A stretch of 64,000 nt of DNA from Himantopus leucocephalus. Taxonomy: Eukaryota; Chordata; Aves; Charadriiformes; Recurvirostridae. Below are positions 46,761 through 64,000 of this stretch, one piece after another. The notes beneath the pieces are model-generated. The model had not been told where the DNA came from. It made no database searches and saw nothing but the letters and a program-made list of their open reading frames with translations. The first letter of the stretch is position 1; each line of letters begins with the position of its first letter. The position numbers and the translations under genes were made by a program. The DNA is taken from positions 9,678,174 through 9,742,173 of the forward strand of contig RSEF01000017.1 of NCBI GenBank assembly GCA_003993805.1, given 5' to 3'.

Positions 46761-48008
46761 CGCAGAAGCGGCCAGCAGCTTCTCCACCGCGCACACCACC
46801 AGCTGCACCGACACCGGGCAACTCGTCACAAAGGACTTAAAATGCTTTTACCTGCCGAGCCAAATATTCACGCTCCTAGTATGGGCACCAAAGCAGCTCA
46901 CACATGGCCCAAACCTCGCGGGCACATCCTGGGGCTGCAGAGAAGCTGCTGCTCTGCACCACGGCCCCGTGCGAGGCATCGTCACTGGAACCATCACCTC
47001 ACAACCGCACAAAGGCCTGGTGCCTGCTAGGTTAATTAAAACAACCTGTAACCCACCCCCCTTCATGGGTGCCCCACTACGTTATTTTAGCAGTAGCTGA
47101 AGCAGGAGTTTGTTTTTAAGGACCATGCTTTGGCTTCTGGTTGGCAAACATCACCTGCTCCCTTGTGCCGATCACACTGACAAATCTTCTTAAGCACTTT
47201 TTCAATAAAACAACCTTTTCAGTTCACCTTCTGGTCGGCAGATCCCCCAAGCATATACAAACAACGGGGCTATAGGGATGGGGTGTGCTGATAGAGCAGG
47301 ACCACGCAGCCCCCCCAGCATCGCCCACCCACTGTCCCCATGGGACAGCCACGGTGGTGATGGGGAGAGACAAGAAGGACATTAAAAATATATCTCTCTC
47401 TCTTAGATAAAAAAAATCTAACAAATATGTCTGATGATATTACTTTTTTTTTTTTTAAAAAAAAGACAACTGCTTTGCTCCTGAACAACCTGGCAGTATT
47501 GCTTGAGTTAAAGAAAGGGGCTGCTCCCTCTCTCCTGCAGACAAACCGACCCCACGCGCTCACAGGCATTGACATTACCCCAGCAACAGAAAGCGTGGCT
47601 GCTCTCCAGCGAGCCACAGCCACGAGGCCACGGGGACGGCCGTGGGCACCCCGGTACAACCCCCTCCCCATGCCCCCACTGTCCTCTTCAGCCTTTTTGG
47701 TTTGTCTGCTTGTTTGGCACATTCAGGATGAGGATTCCTGTGGGAATAAAGGCCTCGGGCTCCAGTCCGTGAAATGCCCGCAGTGGTTTTAAGGCAAGGG
47801 CGTATCTTTTGGCTGATCTCTTCCAAGACCGTGATTGTCACAAGAACAGGGAAACTGGTGCATCATCCTGGAAGCTGGTGCATCATCACACGCCGGCCAG
47901 GTCGCGGGACAAGAGCAACCACATATATCTGTCCCGCGGCCGCAAAAGCCAACCGCACATGGGCTGTTCACAGGGCATTTTCCCCTCATTTAAACCAAGC
48001 TACGTTCC

Positions 48009-48641
48009 TTTAATGAATGGATTTATGAGGAGGAGGAGAACCCCGTATACAGTCTCTGGGGAGAGTTGCCCACGTTTCCTACGGGCTGTGAAAGCACGGG
48101 TGGGGGAGCTGCCCTTTGCTGTAGCAGCAGGACCCCCTCCGGTCTGCTCGGCGCGGCTGGGACGTGGGGACAAGTCGGGGTGCACCAGGCACCGGCACAA
48201 CGTCCGTCTGCGCGAGCAGGTTATGGGCTGCCCCAAAGGGACTTCTGCAGGGGATGCCCATCCACACCAGGGGGGACCCTTCTGGAAAGGCCAGACCCGC
48301 TCACTGCTCCTACCACCACCGTGATGGTGGTGCCTCGGGCTCGGCCAAAGGCTCCAAAAGGAAGGCACAAGCTGGGCCACGCTCTGCATATCCACGGCCA
48401 ATAAAATAGCAATTGTTAAATTAAAAAAAACAAACACACAGCGGCAAAGCTGTGGGGTTTCACCCCCGGGCAGCACTGCCGACGGCACTGGTGACACTGC
48501 CTCCACCCGTGGCAGTTCCCAGCCGGGACCCCTGAGCGCGGCGGGGCCCTGTGCCCCTCCTCTGCTTCGCGGCGAGGCTTTCCCCGTCATCCCCATCTCT
48601 GCTGGTTTGGCTCCGGGAGAGGTTTTGGGGGCTGGCAGGGC
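48009..48641 (-). other. PHF19: PHF19 3' untranslated region, proximal polyadenylation signal
   Basis: From the stop codon to an ATTAAA hexamer on the minus strand at 48009-48014, with a CATAAA variant just before it near 48022-48027. No canonical AATAAA was found on the minus strand between here and about 46000, so this is the best candidate end, giving a UTR of roughly 0.6 kb. Confidence 0.4.
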
Positions 48642-54688
<6,047 letters not shown>

Positions 54689-55978
54689 CAGCAGAGCCTG
54701 GAGGGGACACACATGCTTGTCACTCTGCCCTGGCCTTGCAACACAGCGTGCCCATCACCCGAGCAGAGGGTTTAGCCTGGGAGCACCGAGCCCGGGGCCG
54801 CTTCAGCCCCACCAGCGGGTGCTCAGGAGCTGCAAAACGAGCGCTGATGAGCCGGGTTCGTCCATGTGTAATTTAGGTGAAATGAAAGGGAGCAGCAGTA
54901 ATCTTTGCTACTCTTGAGCAAGAGTGAATTAACTCCCTGACCGCCCTCGGCTTCCGCAGCACGGAGCCACCTTGCCGTGGGGCACGGGGACGCGCCACAG
55001 GCCTGCCCAGGGCAGGGGCACGTGAGGGATAACAGTCTTAAATTTAATGTGATTTTTAATTACCAATTTCCCAGCAGCTTTGCAGGCTCCCAAACCCACG
55101 GCACCGCCGCAGGAGCGGCAGCACTACCCACAGCCGGTGGAAGCCAGCAGCCGCGTTTCGCCGCCCGACGGTTTGCCGTGCGGGAGGCGAAGGGCCCATC
55201 CCCGCGGCCCGAGCTGCCACCCGTGACAGCCACCCGCAAAACAACTTCAAAGTTACTTTTCCCTCCTTCTGCGCTCCCGTCACGGCGACACGCGTGACCT
55301 CACGCCGCGATCGCGCCGCGAAACCTCACCGCGCTGGAAGCGCCGCGAACTCCCTCTGCCCACACCGCGCTATTAATAACACTCCCGTTTCCCCGCAATG
55401 CCCTGAACGGGCAGCGGCGATTAAACTTACGGTAAACCGGGTCCGACCGAAAAACAACCCACCCCCACCCCCCCAAACCCCCACGCTCCGGCGGGACGGG
55501 GCCGGCGGGAGCCGCGGCCGCGACATGCGACATGTCACACCCGCCCGCGCGGATTATGAAAGCGGAGGCTCCGCGCCCACCGGCCCCGGGGATGGCGGCG
55601 GGACGGGACGGGACGGGGGGGGGAGGAACGGGGGCACGACACACACGCATCTCCCGCCGTCCCGGGTGGGAGCTCCCCACGCCGCACCCCCTCCCGGGAC
55701 CCACGGGCAAGCGGCGGCGGGGCGGGAGGGGGGGCACACCGAGCCGGTTTAACCACCACCCCCCCCCCCGGCACCTGCCGGTCGGCAGCCCCGGGGGCAG
55801 CCCCGGGAGCGGCTCCCGCCGGCCCCGCCGCCATTGGCTCATTCAAAGGCGCTCCGCCGCCCGCCCGGCCCCGGTCCCGCCGCCCCGGGCGCTCCCCGCC
55901 GGGCTCCCCCCTTCCCGCCATCCCACCCCCTTCCCGGCGCTACCGGGCCCGGGCTTCCTCCCGCGGCGCCGCCCTTAC

Positions 55979-56100
55979 CGCTGCCGCCGTCGGGCCGGTC
56001 AGCGCCCGCCCGCCCGGGGGCCGCGGCGGGGAGCGGCGGCGTGCGGCGGGGGCAGGGCGCGGGGCGCCATCTTCCCGCGCTTCCCCCCGCGCCTCCCGCG
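55979..56100 (-). other. PHF19: Presumed noncoding first exon of PHF19, with a short upstream ORF
   Basis: A donor site reads GCAGCG|GTAAGGGCGG on the minus strand, so the exon ends at 55979; it would splice to 54697, nine bases before the PHF19 start codon. The transcription start (right limit) is a guess. If transcription begins above 56070, the leader contains an ATG at 56070 opening a 23-codon frame that ends TGA at 55999-56001, before the donor. Confidence 0.5.
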
Positions 56101-56267
56101 GGCATTGACGTCCCGCTTATGCAATTAGCGACGGGCCGCCCCCGCCGCCTCCCACCGCCCCGGTGGCATCGGCGCGGCGGGGCACGGCGGCGGGGTACGG
56201 CGGCTCCGGTGCTCCGGCGGTGGGCGGGCAGCGCTCCCGCGGCGAGGGCAGAGCGCAGGCAGGGGCG

Positions 56268-56443
56268 GGGGGTGCCTGCTACACCCACGCACCCCCCCCG
56301 TGGGGTACCTGCTACACCCCCTGTGGGATACCCGCTACCCCCTTCCCCCCGCGGGGTACCGGCCGCTGCCCCCCGTGGGACACCCGCTACCGCCCCCCCG
56401 TGGGGTACCCGCTACCCCCCTCCCCCGTGGGGTATCTGCCGCT
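56268..56443. repeat. GC-rich minisatellite with a GTGGGGTACCxGCTAC core, cut by a gap
   Basis: About six or seven imperfect units of 23-28 bases share a GTGGGGTACC core (variants GTGGGATACC, GCGGGGTACC, GTGGGACACC, GTGGGGTATC), each followed by GCTAC or GCCGCT and a C-rich linker. The array stops at the assembly gap, so the true copy number is unknown. Confidence 0.85.
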
Positions 56444-56543
56444 NNNNNNNNNNNNNNNNNNNNNNNNNNNNNNNNNNNNNNNNNNNNNNNNNNNNNNNNN
56501 NNNNNNNNNNNNNNNNNNNNNNNNNNNNNNNNNNNNNNNNNNN
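56444..56543. other. Assembly gap, 100 N
   Basis: Exactly 100 N. It interrupts the GC-rich minisatellite upstream of the PHF19 promoter. Confidence 0.99.
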
Positions 56544-57440
56544 CATGCAGCATCACCACCACCCCCCCCACCCCTCTGCACCCACACACCTGGGGGTCCC
56601 CAAGAGCACCCAGGGGCAGCCCTGCACCCACCGCCCGCGGGGAGGGCACCGTCACCCTGTGCCACGCACAGGGGACCTCCCTGCCCGTCCTCCCCCTGAG
56701 CGGTGGCTGCAGCCAGGTGGGGGCATCCCCGGGTCCCCCAGGAGGGGGTGCAGGCAGGGGTGCCCCCCGCCCGCGGCATTGTCCCACGCGAGGGAACAAC
56801 CTGTGCTGGTGGGGATTCCTGGAACCGGGGGCAGCCTTTCTCTGAATCTCCACAGAGAAAACCAATCGCTGCAAAAACGCTTCGGTCCGTGCCAAGAAGA
56901 AATCTTAAGGATTTGCTGTTTGTTGGAAATTGCTGCCAAAAAAGCAATGTTTTCGGGCCTGCTCAGGCAGCAGAGGATCTCATTCCTGGTGTTGGGTCTG
57001 GGCCAAGCATGAGCAGATTCGATACGAAGTTTATTGCCTGTAATCGATGAGCTCTGCGCAGCGCCGCGGGGTGGCTCCCCCCGTGCTGGGGGGTTCGTAG
57101 CACACCTGCAAAGCGCTTGTACCGCCAGTGAGCAGCTCCCCGGGACATCAGCAATGAATGGCGCAGTGCTAAATGCCTTTTAACCGCCTCTGTCTAATTC
57201 TGTCATCTTAGAAATAATGTTTTTAAATCCAACTTTTGCATAAAACATCGGTGCCTGAGTGTTCGCCACACTGCGACTGGCCCTCGGCGGTGGGCGGGCG
57301 ATGCCACGCGTGTGAACCTGATGGGAAATGCAGTTCCCCGAGCGATGGGCACCGTAAGGCTGTTCTCTTTGCTTTCCGGTTCGCTGCGTGTAAGGAAAAG
57401 CCCAGCGCAACGGGAAGACGGTGGCGGGCGGGGGCCCAAC

Positions 57441-57520
57441 ATGCCATGCCATGCCGCGCCAAGCCCTGCCATGCCGTGCCATGNTGTGCCAAGTCCTGCC
57501 ATGCCGTGCCTATGCCTGAC
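57441..57520. repeat. TGCC-rich short tandem repeat with a single N
   Basis: Imperfect repeats of ATGCC, GTGCC and AAGCC lie on both sides of an N at 57484. The repeated block after the N mirrors the block before it, so part of the array may be a duplicated contig end. Confidence 0.75.
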
Positions 57521-57663
57521 TGCCCAAGCCTGTGCCCGTGTTTGCAGAGGTTTAGGCAGCTGAAAAAAAAATGGCAGCTCATTCCCCGGGTGTGAAACAC
57601 CGTCCTTCGCTTTCACGGGAACCTGACGCATCTTCAAAACAGTCAAACAACCAAACTCTGCGG

Positions 57664-57691
57664 TGAGTCATGATGGGTTAGCCGTGAGTCA
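57664..57691. promoter_or_regulatory. Two TGAGTCA (AP-1/MARE core) sites 21 bases apart
   Basis: Identical TGAGTCA heptamers start at 57664 and 57685, each preceded by CGG or CCG. The start-to-start spacing of 21 bases is two helical turns. They lie about 1.6 kb upstream of the PHF19 promoter. AP-1 or small-Maf binding is inferred only from the core match. Confidence 0.3.
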
Positions 57692-58243
57692 CCGCAGGAT
57701 TAAAATAGCTCTTGCACCATAACTCTCCCCCTGGACAAACACCGCTGCTCGCCTCGCCGCGGTTGCTGGTGCTGGGTTTGACCGAAAGCGAGTCGTTTGC
57801 TGCACTTGCGGAGCGGCACTCCTGTCCCAGCCTGTCCCCGCGTGGTGGGTGCAAATGGGGACGTTCTTACACCCTCCTCCCCATCCACTGTGGTTTATGT
57901 TTGCTGCATCTTGGTCGTTTGCCATGGGAATGTGGATGATGTGATACGTAAATCAAACACGGGATCAAGTTCACCACGAGTGTACGCGGGGGTAACCTCA
58001 CTGAAAACCCTCCGGCACGGAGAGGGCACCCCAGACCCAGCACCTGCCAGTGGAAAGAGGACAGTGACATTGCCCTGGCACAAAAGTCCCAAACAAAAAG
58101 AATAAAAATAGGAATTTGAGATGCAGTCTCTATCTTCTAGCAGGAATGAAGCCGCACATTCACATTTAGCTCTGGTTTCTTTGTGTGCTCCAGCCACACC
58201 ATCCCCACCGAGCCTGGCCCAGCTCCCGCTGCAGTGAGCTGCC

Positions 58244-58312
58244 CTCCTCCTCCTCCTCCTCTCCTCCTCCTCCTCCTCATCATCATCATCCTCCTCCTCC
58301 TCCTCATCCTTC
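58244..58312. repeat. CTC/ATC trinucleotide tract
   Basis: Runs of CTC with an internal block of ATC. On the minus strand it reads as a frame rich in Glu, Asp and Arg, probably a repeat shadow and not a gene. Confidence 0.9.
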
Positions 58313-60883
58313 TCTTTTTCCTCCACCTCCTCCACACACCTGCCCAGCTGTTCCCGCACACCCTTGGGGAGTTGGGGGAGCCGCTGGACATCCCGTTTCT
58401 CTGGCACCATGCGCAGGCTCGTGGCCCCCGGCAGCGCTGGCGCAGGGCTGCCGGCAGCGCCTGGAGCGGGCGCAGCGGTCGGACACAGCTGAGCGCCTGG
58501 TTTCACACCGGTGGGGCTCCAGGGACCTCGGTGGGACGACGCCTGACACGCTCGGCTGGGGAAGGAGCACCCACCCGGGCCCACGCCGACGTGAATATTT
58601 CCGTGCCGCGCTCACGTCCCCCACAGCTGAAGAGACCTCGGTGCCCCGGCGTGCAGAGCCGGCAGAAGGTGCTGATGCTCTCCCTGCCAGATAAGCAAGG
58701 GAGCCCCCGTTTGAATCAAGCCGTTAGAAGCAGACTATTCCGTAAGTAAATGAACAGAAATGAATGAGACCCCAAGCGACAGCGCAAAGCCGAGTGCCGC
58801 TGGTGCTCTGCCCTCCTCGGCCCGGGAGCGGGGCCAGTGTGGGCTCCCAGGGCAGGTCCCTGCGGCTTCTTGCCCGCTATTGAATTTCTGAACAACACCA
58901 GCACTGGCAAAGCCGTTCGAATGGAGCCCCGGGTAGCAAACTACTCCAACATCCCCGTTTTGTCCTTAAAAACTTTTCATTCCTCCTCCGCACCCTGCAC
59001 TTGCAAAGGTGGGGTGGAAGGCGCTTTCCTGCTCGCACGAGGACGGAGCACCCGTAGAATCGCAGCCGGGAGCCGGCGGGAGCCGTGGCCGGAGCAGAAC
59101 CTGCGGTATGCGCGGGGCGAGCAGCCCCCGGCGCTGCCTTTCTTTCTGCTTTGAAAACTGCCCAGAAATCGGGTAGCTTCTTTTCACAGTGTTTTTCTTT
59201 CTTTGAAAACAGGAGTGGGAGGAGGGGTTGTATGTTGGCTTGTAGTCCTGGAAACCGAAGCCGAGGAATATTGAATGGAAACCCAAACATGAAGCTGCCT
59301 ATGAGCTACCGGCCTGATGTGCAGATAGGATCTGCAGAAAGGACTCGCGCTGGCTGCAGCCGCTCCGGAGCCTCCCGCGGCCGAGCGACACAGGGCTGCG
59401 GCGCAGGGACTGCGAGACCCGGAACAGCTCTCGTACGCTGTTCCAAACTATTCGCAAGTGCCATTTCCATCTGGAGATTCAGCTGGTAAAGTACGACACA
59501 TCCATGCCAATAAAAGTAGCTACAACTAAAGTAGTGTGGGGCTGTGGACACGATTACCTCCCTCTTGGCCAACGCTTCCCTCTGCTCCGTCTCAACCACC
59601 TTTTCTCTGAAACCGCCCGATTGACCAACACAACCAAGTTAAGCTCAAAGCCACTGTGCGTGAGGTTATGAGTTCTTTTCCTGTCCTGAAGAAGGGCTTA
59701 TAAGCCTAGAAGTTTGCCTGTTTTTTTTCAGCTTTATTAGTCGATTCAAAAAAAATATTATCTTACCCTACAAACCTTGTCCTTGGTTATTGTAGACCAT
59801 CATAGCTACAGAAGCACTATGACTCTTTGCCAACCTAACCACTAAACACAGAGCAACCTGTCCTGACTTAGCTCACTGAAACTCTTTGATTTTTCTGCAT
59901 CATTTGATTCGGTCCAGACCAAAAAAAAAATCACTTCAGCTGTTCATTTCTGCAACAGAAATGATTTGCTGGATCAGAGAACTCTTGATATCGCTCCGAT
60001 TTCAGCTTCTTTCCCGGTAAGTGTCATCCGTTTCCTTATCAAGAGGGTTTTGTGGCTGAAGGTCTTGTAGATGAAAATCAGGAGCCTGTTCCAGGAACAC
60101 CAGAGCCCGGAGCGGAGCCCCGTGTTTGGAAAGCGCCGTGGCTCAATGCATTCCACATGGACGTGGTAATGCTCCGGCAGCGCCTCGTGCGCCGCGGCAC
60201 AGGGGGAGTTCGCTCTTGTTCGAGCCCTTTCAGAGAAAAGTGATATACCAAAGGGCATATTTGAACAAAGGTATGGTTGTAATTAGAATCAGAGTCGTTA
60301 AATCTGACGTTCAGCTGTTTTATACCAGCTGTGCCTTTAAAAGGAAGAGCATTTAGGCATTGGGTTTCATGTCTTTTTATTGTTTATTTAGCATGAATTT
60401 AATCCATATCCTTTTTTTTTAACTTAACTTTCTTTGCGTGCTTCTATGCAATTGCATAAGACATGAAGAGCTTGTAAGTATTCTTACAGCTGTGCAAGTT
60501 TTATATTAATGGAGCCCTTACATAATTTTGACACAGATATGTTATGTCCACGTCTGCAGTTCCTGAGCACAGCTCAGAAAAGACATCCCCCCAAGAAGAA
60601 AGAAAGAAAAGCCCATTTTGTTCCTGGGGAAAAGTGAAAAATGGAGAGCGAAGATCTGTGTTTACGGCGGGACGTTTGCCCTGCTGACCCACCTACCAAA
60701 CTGCAGTAAGCAAATGCCTGTTAGCGCAACTGTAATTATCAGTGTTCCAGAAGAATTTGGGCCGTGTCTATGCGGTGCAATGCTGTGCCGACAGGGACCC
60801 CCTGTGCCACCAGGCCCCTGAGTCCAGGGCATGGCCCCACGGGTGCCTCTGGTAGCCCCTCGCTTGCCTTGGGGGATTTATGG

Positions 60884-61150
60884 AATCATAGAATCACAGA
60901 ACGGTTTGGGTTGGAAGGGACCTCGAAGATCGCCGAGTTCCACCCCCTGCCCTGGGCAGGGACACCTCCCCCCAGCCCAGGTTGCTCCAAGCCCCGTCCA
61001 ACCTGGCCTTGAACACCTCCAGGGACGGGGCAGCCACAGCTTCTCTGGACAACGAGAGAGGGCAATTTTGCTCCCCCTTTCCTCTAGCAGGGCGTTCCCA
61101 ACCCGCACCCCAGCCTGCAGCGCAGAAACAACAGCCTCCAACTCTTCGCT
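60884..61150 (-). mobile_element. CR1 LINE 3' fragment
   Basis: Read on the plus strand it begins 'GAATCATAGAATCACAGAAC', continues 'GGTTTGGGTTGGAAGGGACC' and then 'TTCCACCCCCTGCC', 'GTTGCTCCAAGCCCCGTCC' and 'CTTGAACACCTCCAGGGA', the reverse complement of a fairly young avian CR1 3' region. The 5' limit is approximate. Confidence 0.93.
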
Positions 61151-62149
61151 TTTGCTCTTCGGGAGCCAGGGCGAGCCCCAGCCCAGCCCGGCTCCTCCGG
61201 CCCACGATGTTCCTTCAGGGGCTCCAGCCCACGGCGTGAGCCCGTGGCTCCAGGGCTCCTAGCTGCCGTTTGGGTCCTCGAGTAATCTCAAGACTCTTCC
61301 ATCAATTGCACACACACAGAGCTCATGATAAATGTGCCACTTTCGCAAGTTTCACAGCAGTCCTCTGCTACCTGCTGTAAACGAGCAACGCTTCATTGAC
61401 GTCCCCTCCCGGGGACGGTTTTACACCAACGAGCTGTTGGCCCCACAAGCACGGCCAGTAACAAAATTTCCTCCCTTTGCAGACATTTGCCATCCAGGCC
61501 TGAGTCACCCCAAAAGCTGGCTCCACGCGATGCTCCTCTGGTGATTTCGTACCGAAGGGGTCAGAGACACCTCCGCCCCAGCCCTGCGCTGCGGGACGGT
61601 GAGCGCAGCGTCCTGCAAACCTGCGGCCCTGCAGCTTTCCTCCCGTCTTCCTTCAGGGATTTCCCCGTTGTCGTTAGAAAGAAAACATGAACTAAAAGGG
61701 CTTCTAATAAATTTTTAAAATTGCTTTTTACCAAGCGGGTCCCTTCTTCCATCATCAGCCCTGTCCTGCCAGGAGGACGCCCCGGCGAGGGCTGCGTGGG
61801 CTCCCCCTGCTCCCTCGGGCAGAAGGGAGGTGCTGAGCGAGGTCTCCAGCCCGCCCCGTCCTGCCCCGCTGCTATCGGTCACACCAGGACGGGCAGAGCC
61901 CCGGTGCCTCGCGTCCTTTCTCCAGGGTATGGATTGGGCCAGCGCGGATGCTTCTGCTTCCCCGCAGCTTGTGCTGCTTCTGTGCGATCTGACCTCCCGC
62001 CTGCAGCGACACCGGGCTCCTGCCATCATTGAAATCCCGGCTGTGCACAGGATTAAAAAAAAAATCAGTGTAATTGTTCCTGGTAGACTCACACGAGAGA
62101 CGAGCACGGAGGTGTCAGGTCATTCGCTCTCTGCTGGATGTGCCCCTCA

Positions 62150-62345
62150 GCCTGCACATACGCATACGCACACACATACATTTTTGCTTCCCTCGGTGCA
62201 GACACATACACATAAATATTCTCTCTCGCGCACACATATTCACATCTTCTCTCCCACGTACTTTCTCTCTTTCCCCAGCTCTCACCCACACACGGTTTTA
62301 CTCATTTTCCCCCACCTCCTCTCTCTGTCTCTCACACACAAGGAA
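62150..62345. repeat. CA- and TC-rich imperfect microsatellite region
   Basis: Interrupted CACATA, CACACA and CTCTCT stretches alternate over about 200 bases. A second short AG/TG tract lies at 63467-63492. Confidence 0.8.
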
Positions 62346-63124
62346 AACCCTCCTAATTATTTTTAAGAAGTAACAGCTCTATGTGGAAAAGGATTTTACA
62401 CCAAAAAAAAGTAACAGTGGAGCAAAGAGGCAGACAAGCCGCCCTGGGAAATCAATACCCACTGCGATAAAAGCAGCTAATTTAAAGAAAAAAAACGTGG
62501 AAAAGCAGCTGCACGGCCAGCGAGGACCAAGGAAAGCTTACACAGGTACGGAGCGGCTCCCACAGCCCCGGCAGCCAGGCAGGGCTGACCGCTGTCTTAA
62601 TTTGCAGTAATTCTTGTAAAACCAGCCACCGCCTCCCCCCGACTCCGCTCTGGCTGCAGGAGCCAGGAGCAGCTCTGGAAATAAGCTCGCTGTGCCGGAT
62701 CGTGCCATCATCGCCCACACTCACCTCCCCACACCCAAATCCCCCTGTGCGCTGAGCCCGGCTGGCAGGGGGGTAACACCGCGGGGGGCTCGGGGTTGTA
62801 CAACCCTTTATTCATTTTTCTGGGTCAAAACCCCATCTGTTGGATGCTACGTCTTCCATACAACTTCCAGAGGCAATGGAGAGGTGACCCTGTCGTTATG
62901 GCACTGACGTGAAAGACGCTTTAGCGCTCATTCCCAAAGTTTCCACCGACTTCCTGCAGGACCACAGGCAACGCGCTTCGTCCTGCACGGTCGGCTGAGC
63001 ATTGGCGTTGGCAGGAGCAGCCCCGCAGGACAGGGACGGTTGTTCCCACGACAGGGATGGTTGTTCCCGGGTCGGGGCCCCGCGCTGGCTCAACCTCCCT
63101 GGTGCTACCGCTGTAGGAATGAGT

Positions 63125-63181
63125 GCGCTCCGCAGCGCTGCTCAGCTCCTTCNGCGCTCCGCAGCACTGCTCAGCTCCTTC
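63125..63181. repeat. 28-bp direct duplication around a single N
   Basis: Copies at 63125-63152 and 63154-63181 flank an N at 63153 and differ by one G/A at a CpG. This is likely an unclosed contig overlap carrying two alleles. Confidence 0.75.
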
Positions 63182-63262
63182 TATAGCAAACCGCTGTCCC
63201 CGTTGCTCGATTGCCTGTTTCACAGTGAAGATGACACACCAACCTTTTTTAAGTTAGTGAGC

Positions 63263-63268
63263 TTTATT
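63263..63268 (-). terminator. Candidate polyadenylation signal of a minus-strand gene to the right
   Basis: An AATAAA on the minus strand sits where GC-rich intergenic sequence switches abruptly to AT-rich, UTR-like sequence that continues to about 63880. This would fit the 3' end of the next minus-strand gene (TRAF1 by human synteny). No coding sequence of such a gene is visible before the window ends. Confidence 0.25.
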
Positions 63269-64000
63269 TAGGAAATAAATAAAATAGTAAGAAAATATGA
63301 ATGATTGTAATAAATACAGCACTTGTCAAAATTAAACAGCCATGAAAAGCATAATATTTTTAGGCATATTACTCCAGTGCGGTTACAGAGCCTGGCACAT
63401 TACTGGAAAAATAAATTTCTGTCCCTGAAAGAGCATTTTGAACATGGAATAGAAAAAAAAACACAGAGAGAGAGAAAGAGACTGTGTGTGTGACAGCAAA
63501 GAATATCCAGTTCTTTCCCCAACAAGCTTTGTTAGTTGTTTATGGGGTGAGTTTTTCTGAAATTCGATACTTCATCACAACTAATTATTTTAAAGGATGC
63601 TGTCAAGATAGAAATGAGAGATTTGCAAAATCTCTTCGTACGCCGGCAGTCAGGCTGGGCGTTAGTCACAGCACGTGACATTTCACCAGCTCTGCTAGAC
63701 GGCTGCGGTTTCCATGGTTTGCAAAATATAAGTGGACAAACAGTTTCTCCTCTCCCTTCTCACACAGCGGGCACAATATTGTCTGTCGGCTTTGTGCTTT
63801 CAATTGAGACATGGGAAATATTGCAAAGGGAAAATGAATGAAGGAATTGCATAAAGGCCTTTAAATACACACCAGTCTCTGTCGGCAAGATCAGGCCTTG
63901 GGTCTGTACACTGCAGCCCCCCGTCCCGCGGAACAGCTCGCAGCCCGGCACAAGCAACCTGCACCGCACTGGGTTTGCTGGGAGTTCAGAAACCGCTGCA

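Larger units (their letters stand above)
45031..47990. other. Intergenic region between the CUTA-like gene and the 3' end of PHF19
   Basis: The two genes converge here. I see no gene. The stretch holds an A tract with an internal N block (45841-45889) and a 207-base direct duplication around a single N (46346-46760). PHF19 transcripts may read into this region if a distal 3' end is used. Confidence 0.5.
55090..56445 (-). promoter_or_regulatory. PHF19: PHF19 CpG-island promoter
   Basis: Very CpG-rich sequence covers the presumed noncoding first exon and its flanks. A YY1-like AAGATGGCGCC on the minus strand lies at about 56065-56075, and an inverted CCAAT box (ATTGG on plus, in GCCATTGGCTCATTC) lies at about 55830-55845 within intron 1. 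A TGACGTC CRE-like core is at about 56106-56112, upstream of the presumed start. There is no TATA box. Confidence 0.55.
56544..63260. other. Intergenic region upstream of PHF19, no gene recognised
   Basis: I found no exon with domain content or convincing splice pairs on either strand. The region contains a TGCC-rich short repeat (57441-57520, with an N at 57484), paired AP-1-like sites, a CTC/ATC trinucleotide tract, a CR1 fragment, a CA/TC-rich tract and a small duplication around an N. From human synteny TRAF1 would be the next gene to the right, on the same strand as PHF19. Confidence 0.5.

Noticed and set aside
46245..46821. Minus-strand frames with an internally repeated protein sequence
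   Set aside because: The repeat mirrors the 207-base DNA duplication around a single N, which is best explained as an assembly artefact.
57895..58584. Minus-strand 229-codon frame with a Glu/Asp-rich stretch
   Set aside because: The acidic run is just the CTC/ATC repeat read in one phase. The flanking parts look like random GC-rich translation and no paired splice sites support an exon.

Overview
The window looks like avian nuclear DNA from a gene-dense, GC-rich region of microchromosome type. The evidence is CR1-type LINE remnants ending in the ATTCTATG-like 3' terminus, almost no other interspersed repeats, strong CpG islands, and vertebrate genes with short introns. It is a draft assembly. 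There are three 100-base gaps (20013-20112, 34337-34436, 56444-56543) and several single or few-base N positions, some of which separate near-identical duplicated sequence.

Layout, left to right. Positions 51-15761 hold the first two coding exons of a minus-strand gene that I do not recognise, separated by a 15.4 kb intron; its promoter CpG island lies at about 15.3-16.4 kb, with a long polypyrimidine tract beyond it. Positions 16.8-23.3 kb show no gene. A plus-strand, single-exon family 31 glycosyltransferase, B3GALT9-like, is at 23284-24402. It converges on PSMD5 (minus, 27609-34135), which I could resolve into ten coding exons encoding 504 residues. A plus-strand CUTA-like gene (35718-44094, six coding exons, 162 residues) follows, then PHF19 (minus, 48642-54688, fourteen coding exons, 588 residues, plus an upstream noncoding exon near 56.0 kb). 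From 56.5 to 63.2 kb I see only repeats and possible regulatory sites. A minus-strand polyadenylation signal at 63263 could mark the 3' end of the next gene.

The order B3GALT9 - PSMD5 - CUTA-like - PHF19 matches human 9q33.2, where the CUTA-like locus survives only as the pseudogene CUTALP. The genes do not form one pathway: a Golgi-type glycosyltransferase, a 26S proteasome assembly chaperone, a CutA1-fold trimer and a Polycomb (PRC2) accessory factor. They are linked by conserved synteny. I find no novel multi-gene system here. The points of most interest are the apparently intact CUTA-like gene, the unrecognised leftmost gene, a perfect palindromic octamer-family element upstream of the CUTA-like gene, YY1-like elements at the PSMD5 and PHF19 promoters, and a set of assembly artefacts that duplicate haplotypes. 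Exon limits were placed by hand from splice consensus, reading phase and family similarity, so the odd boundary may be off by a few bases.
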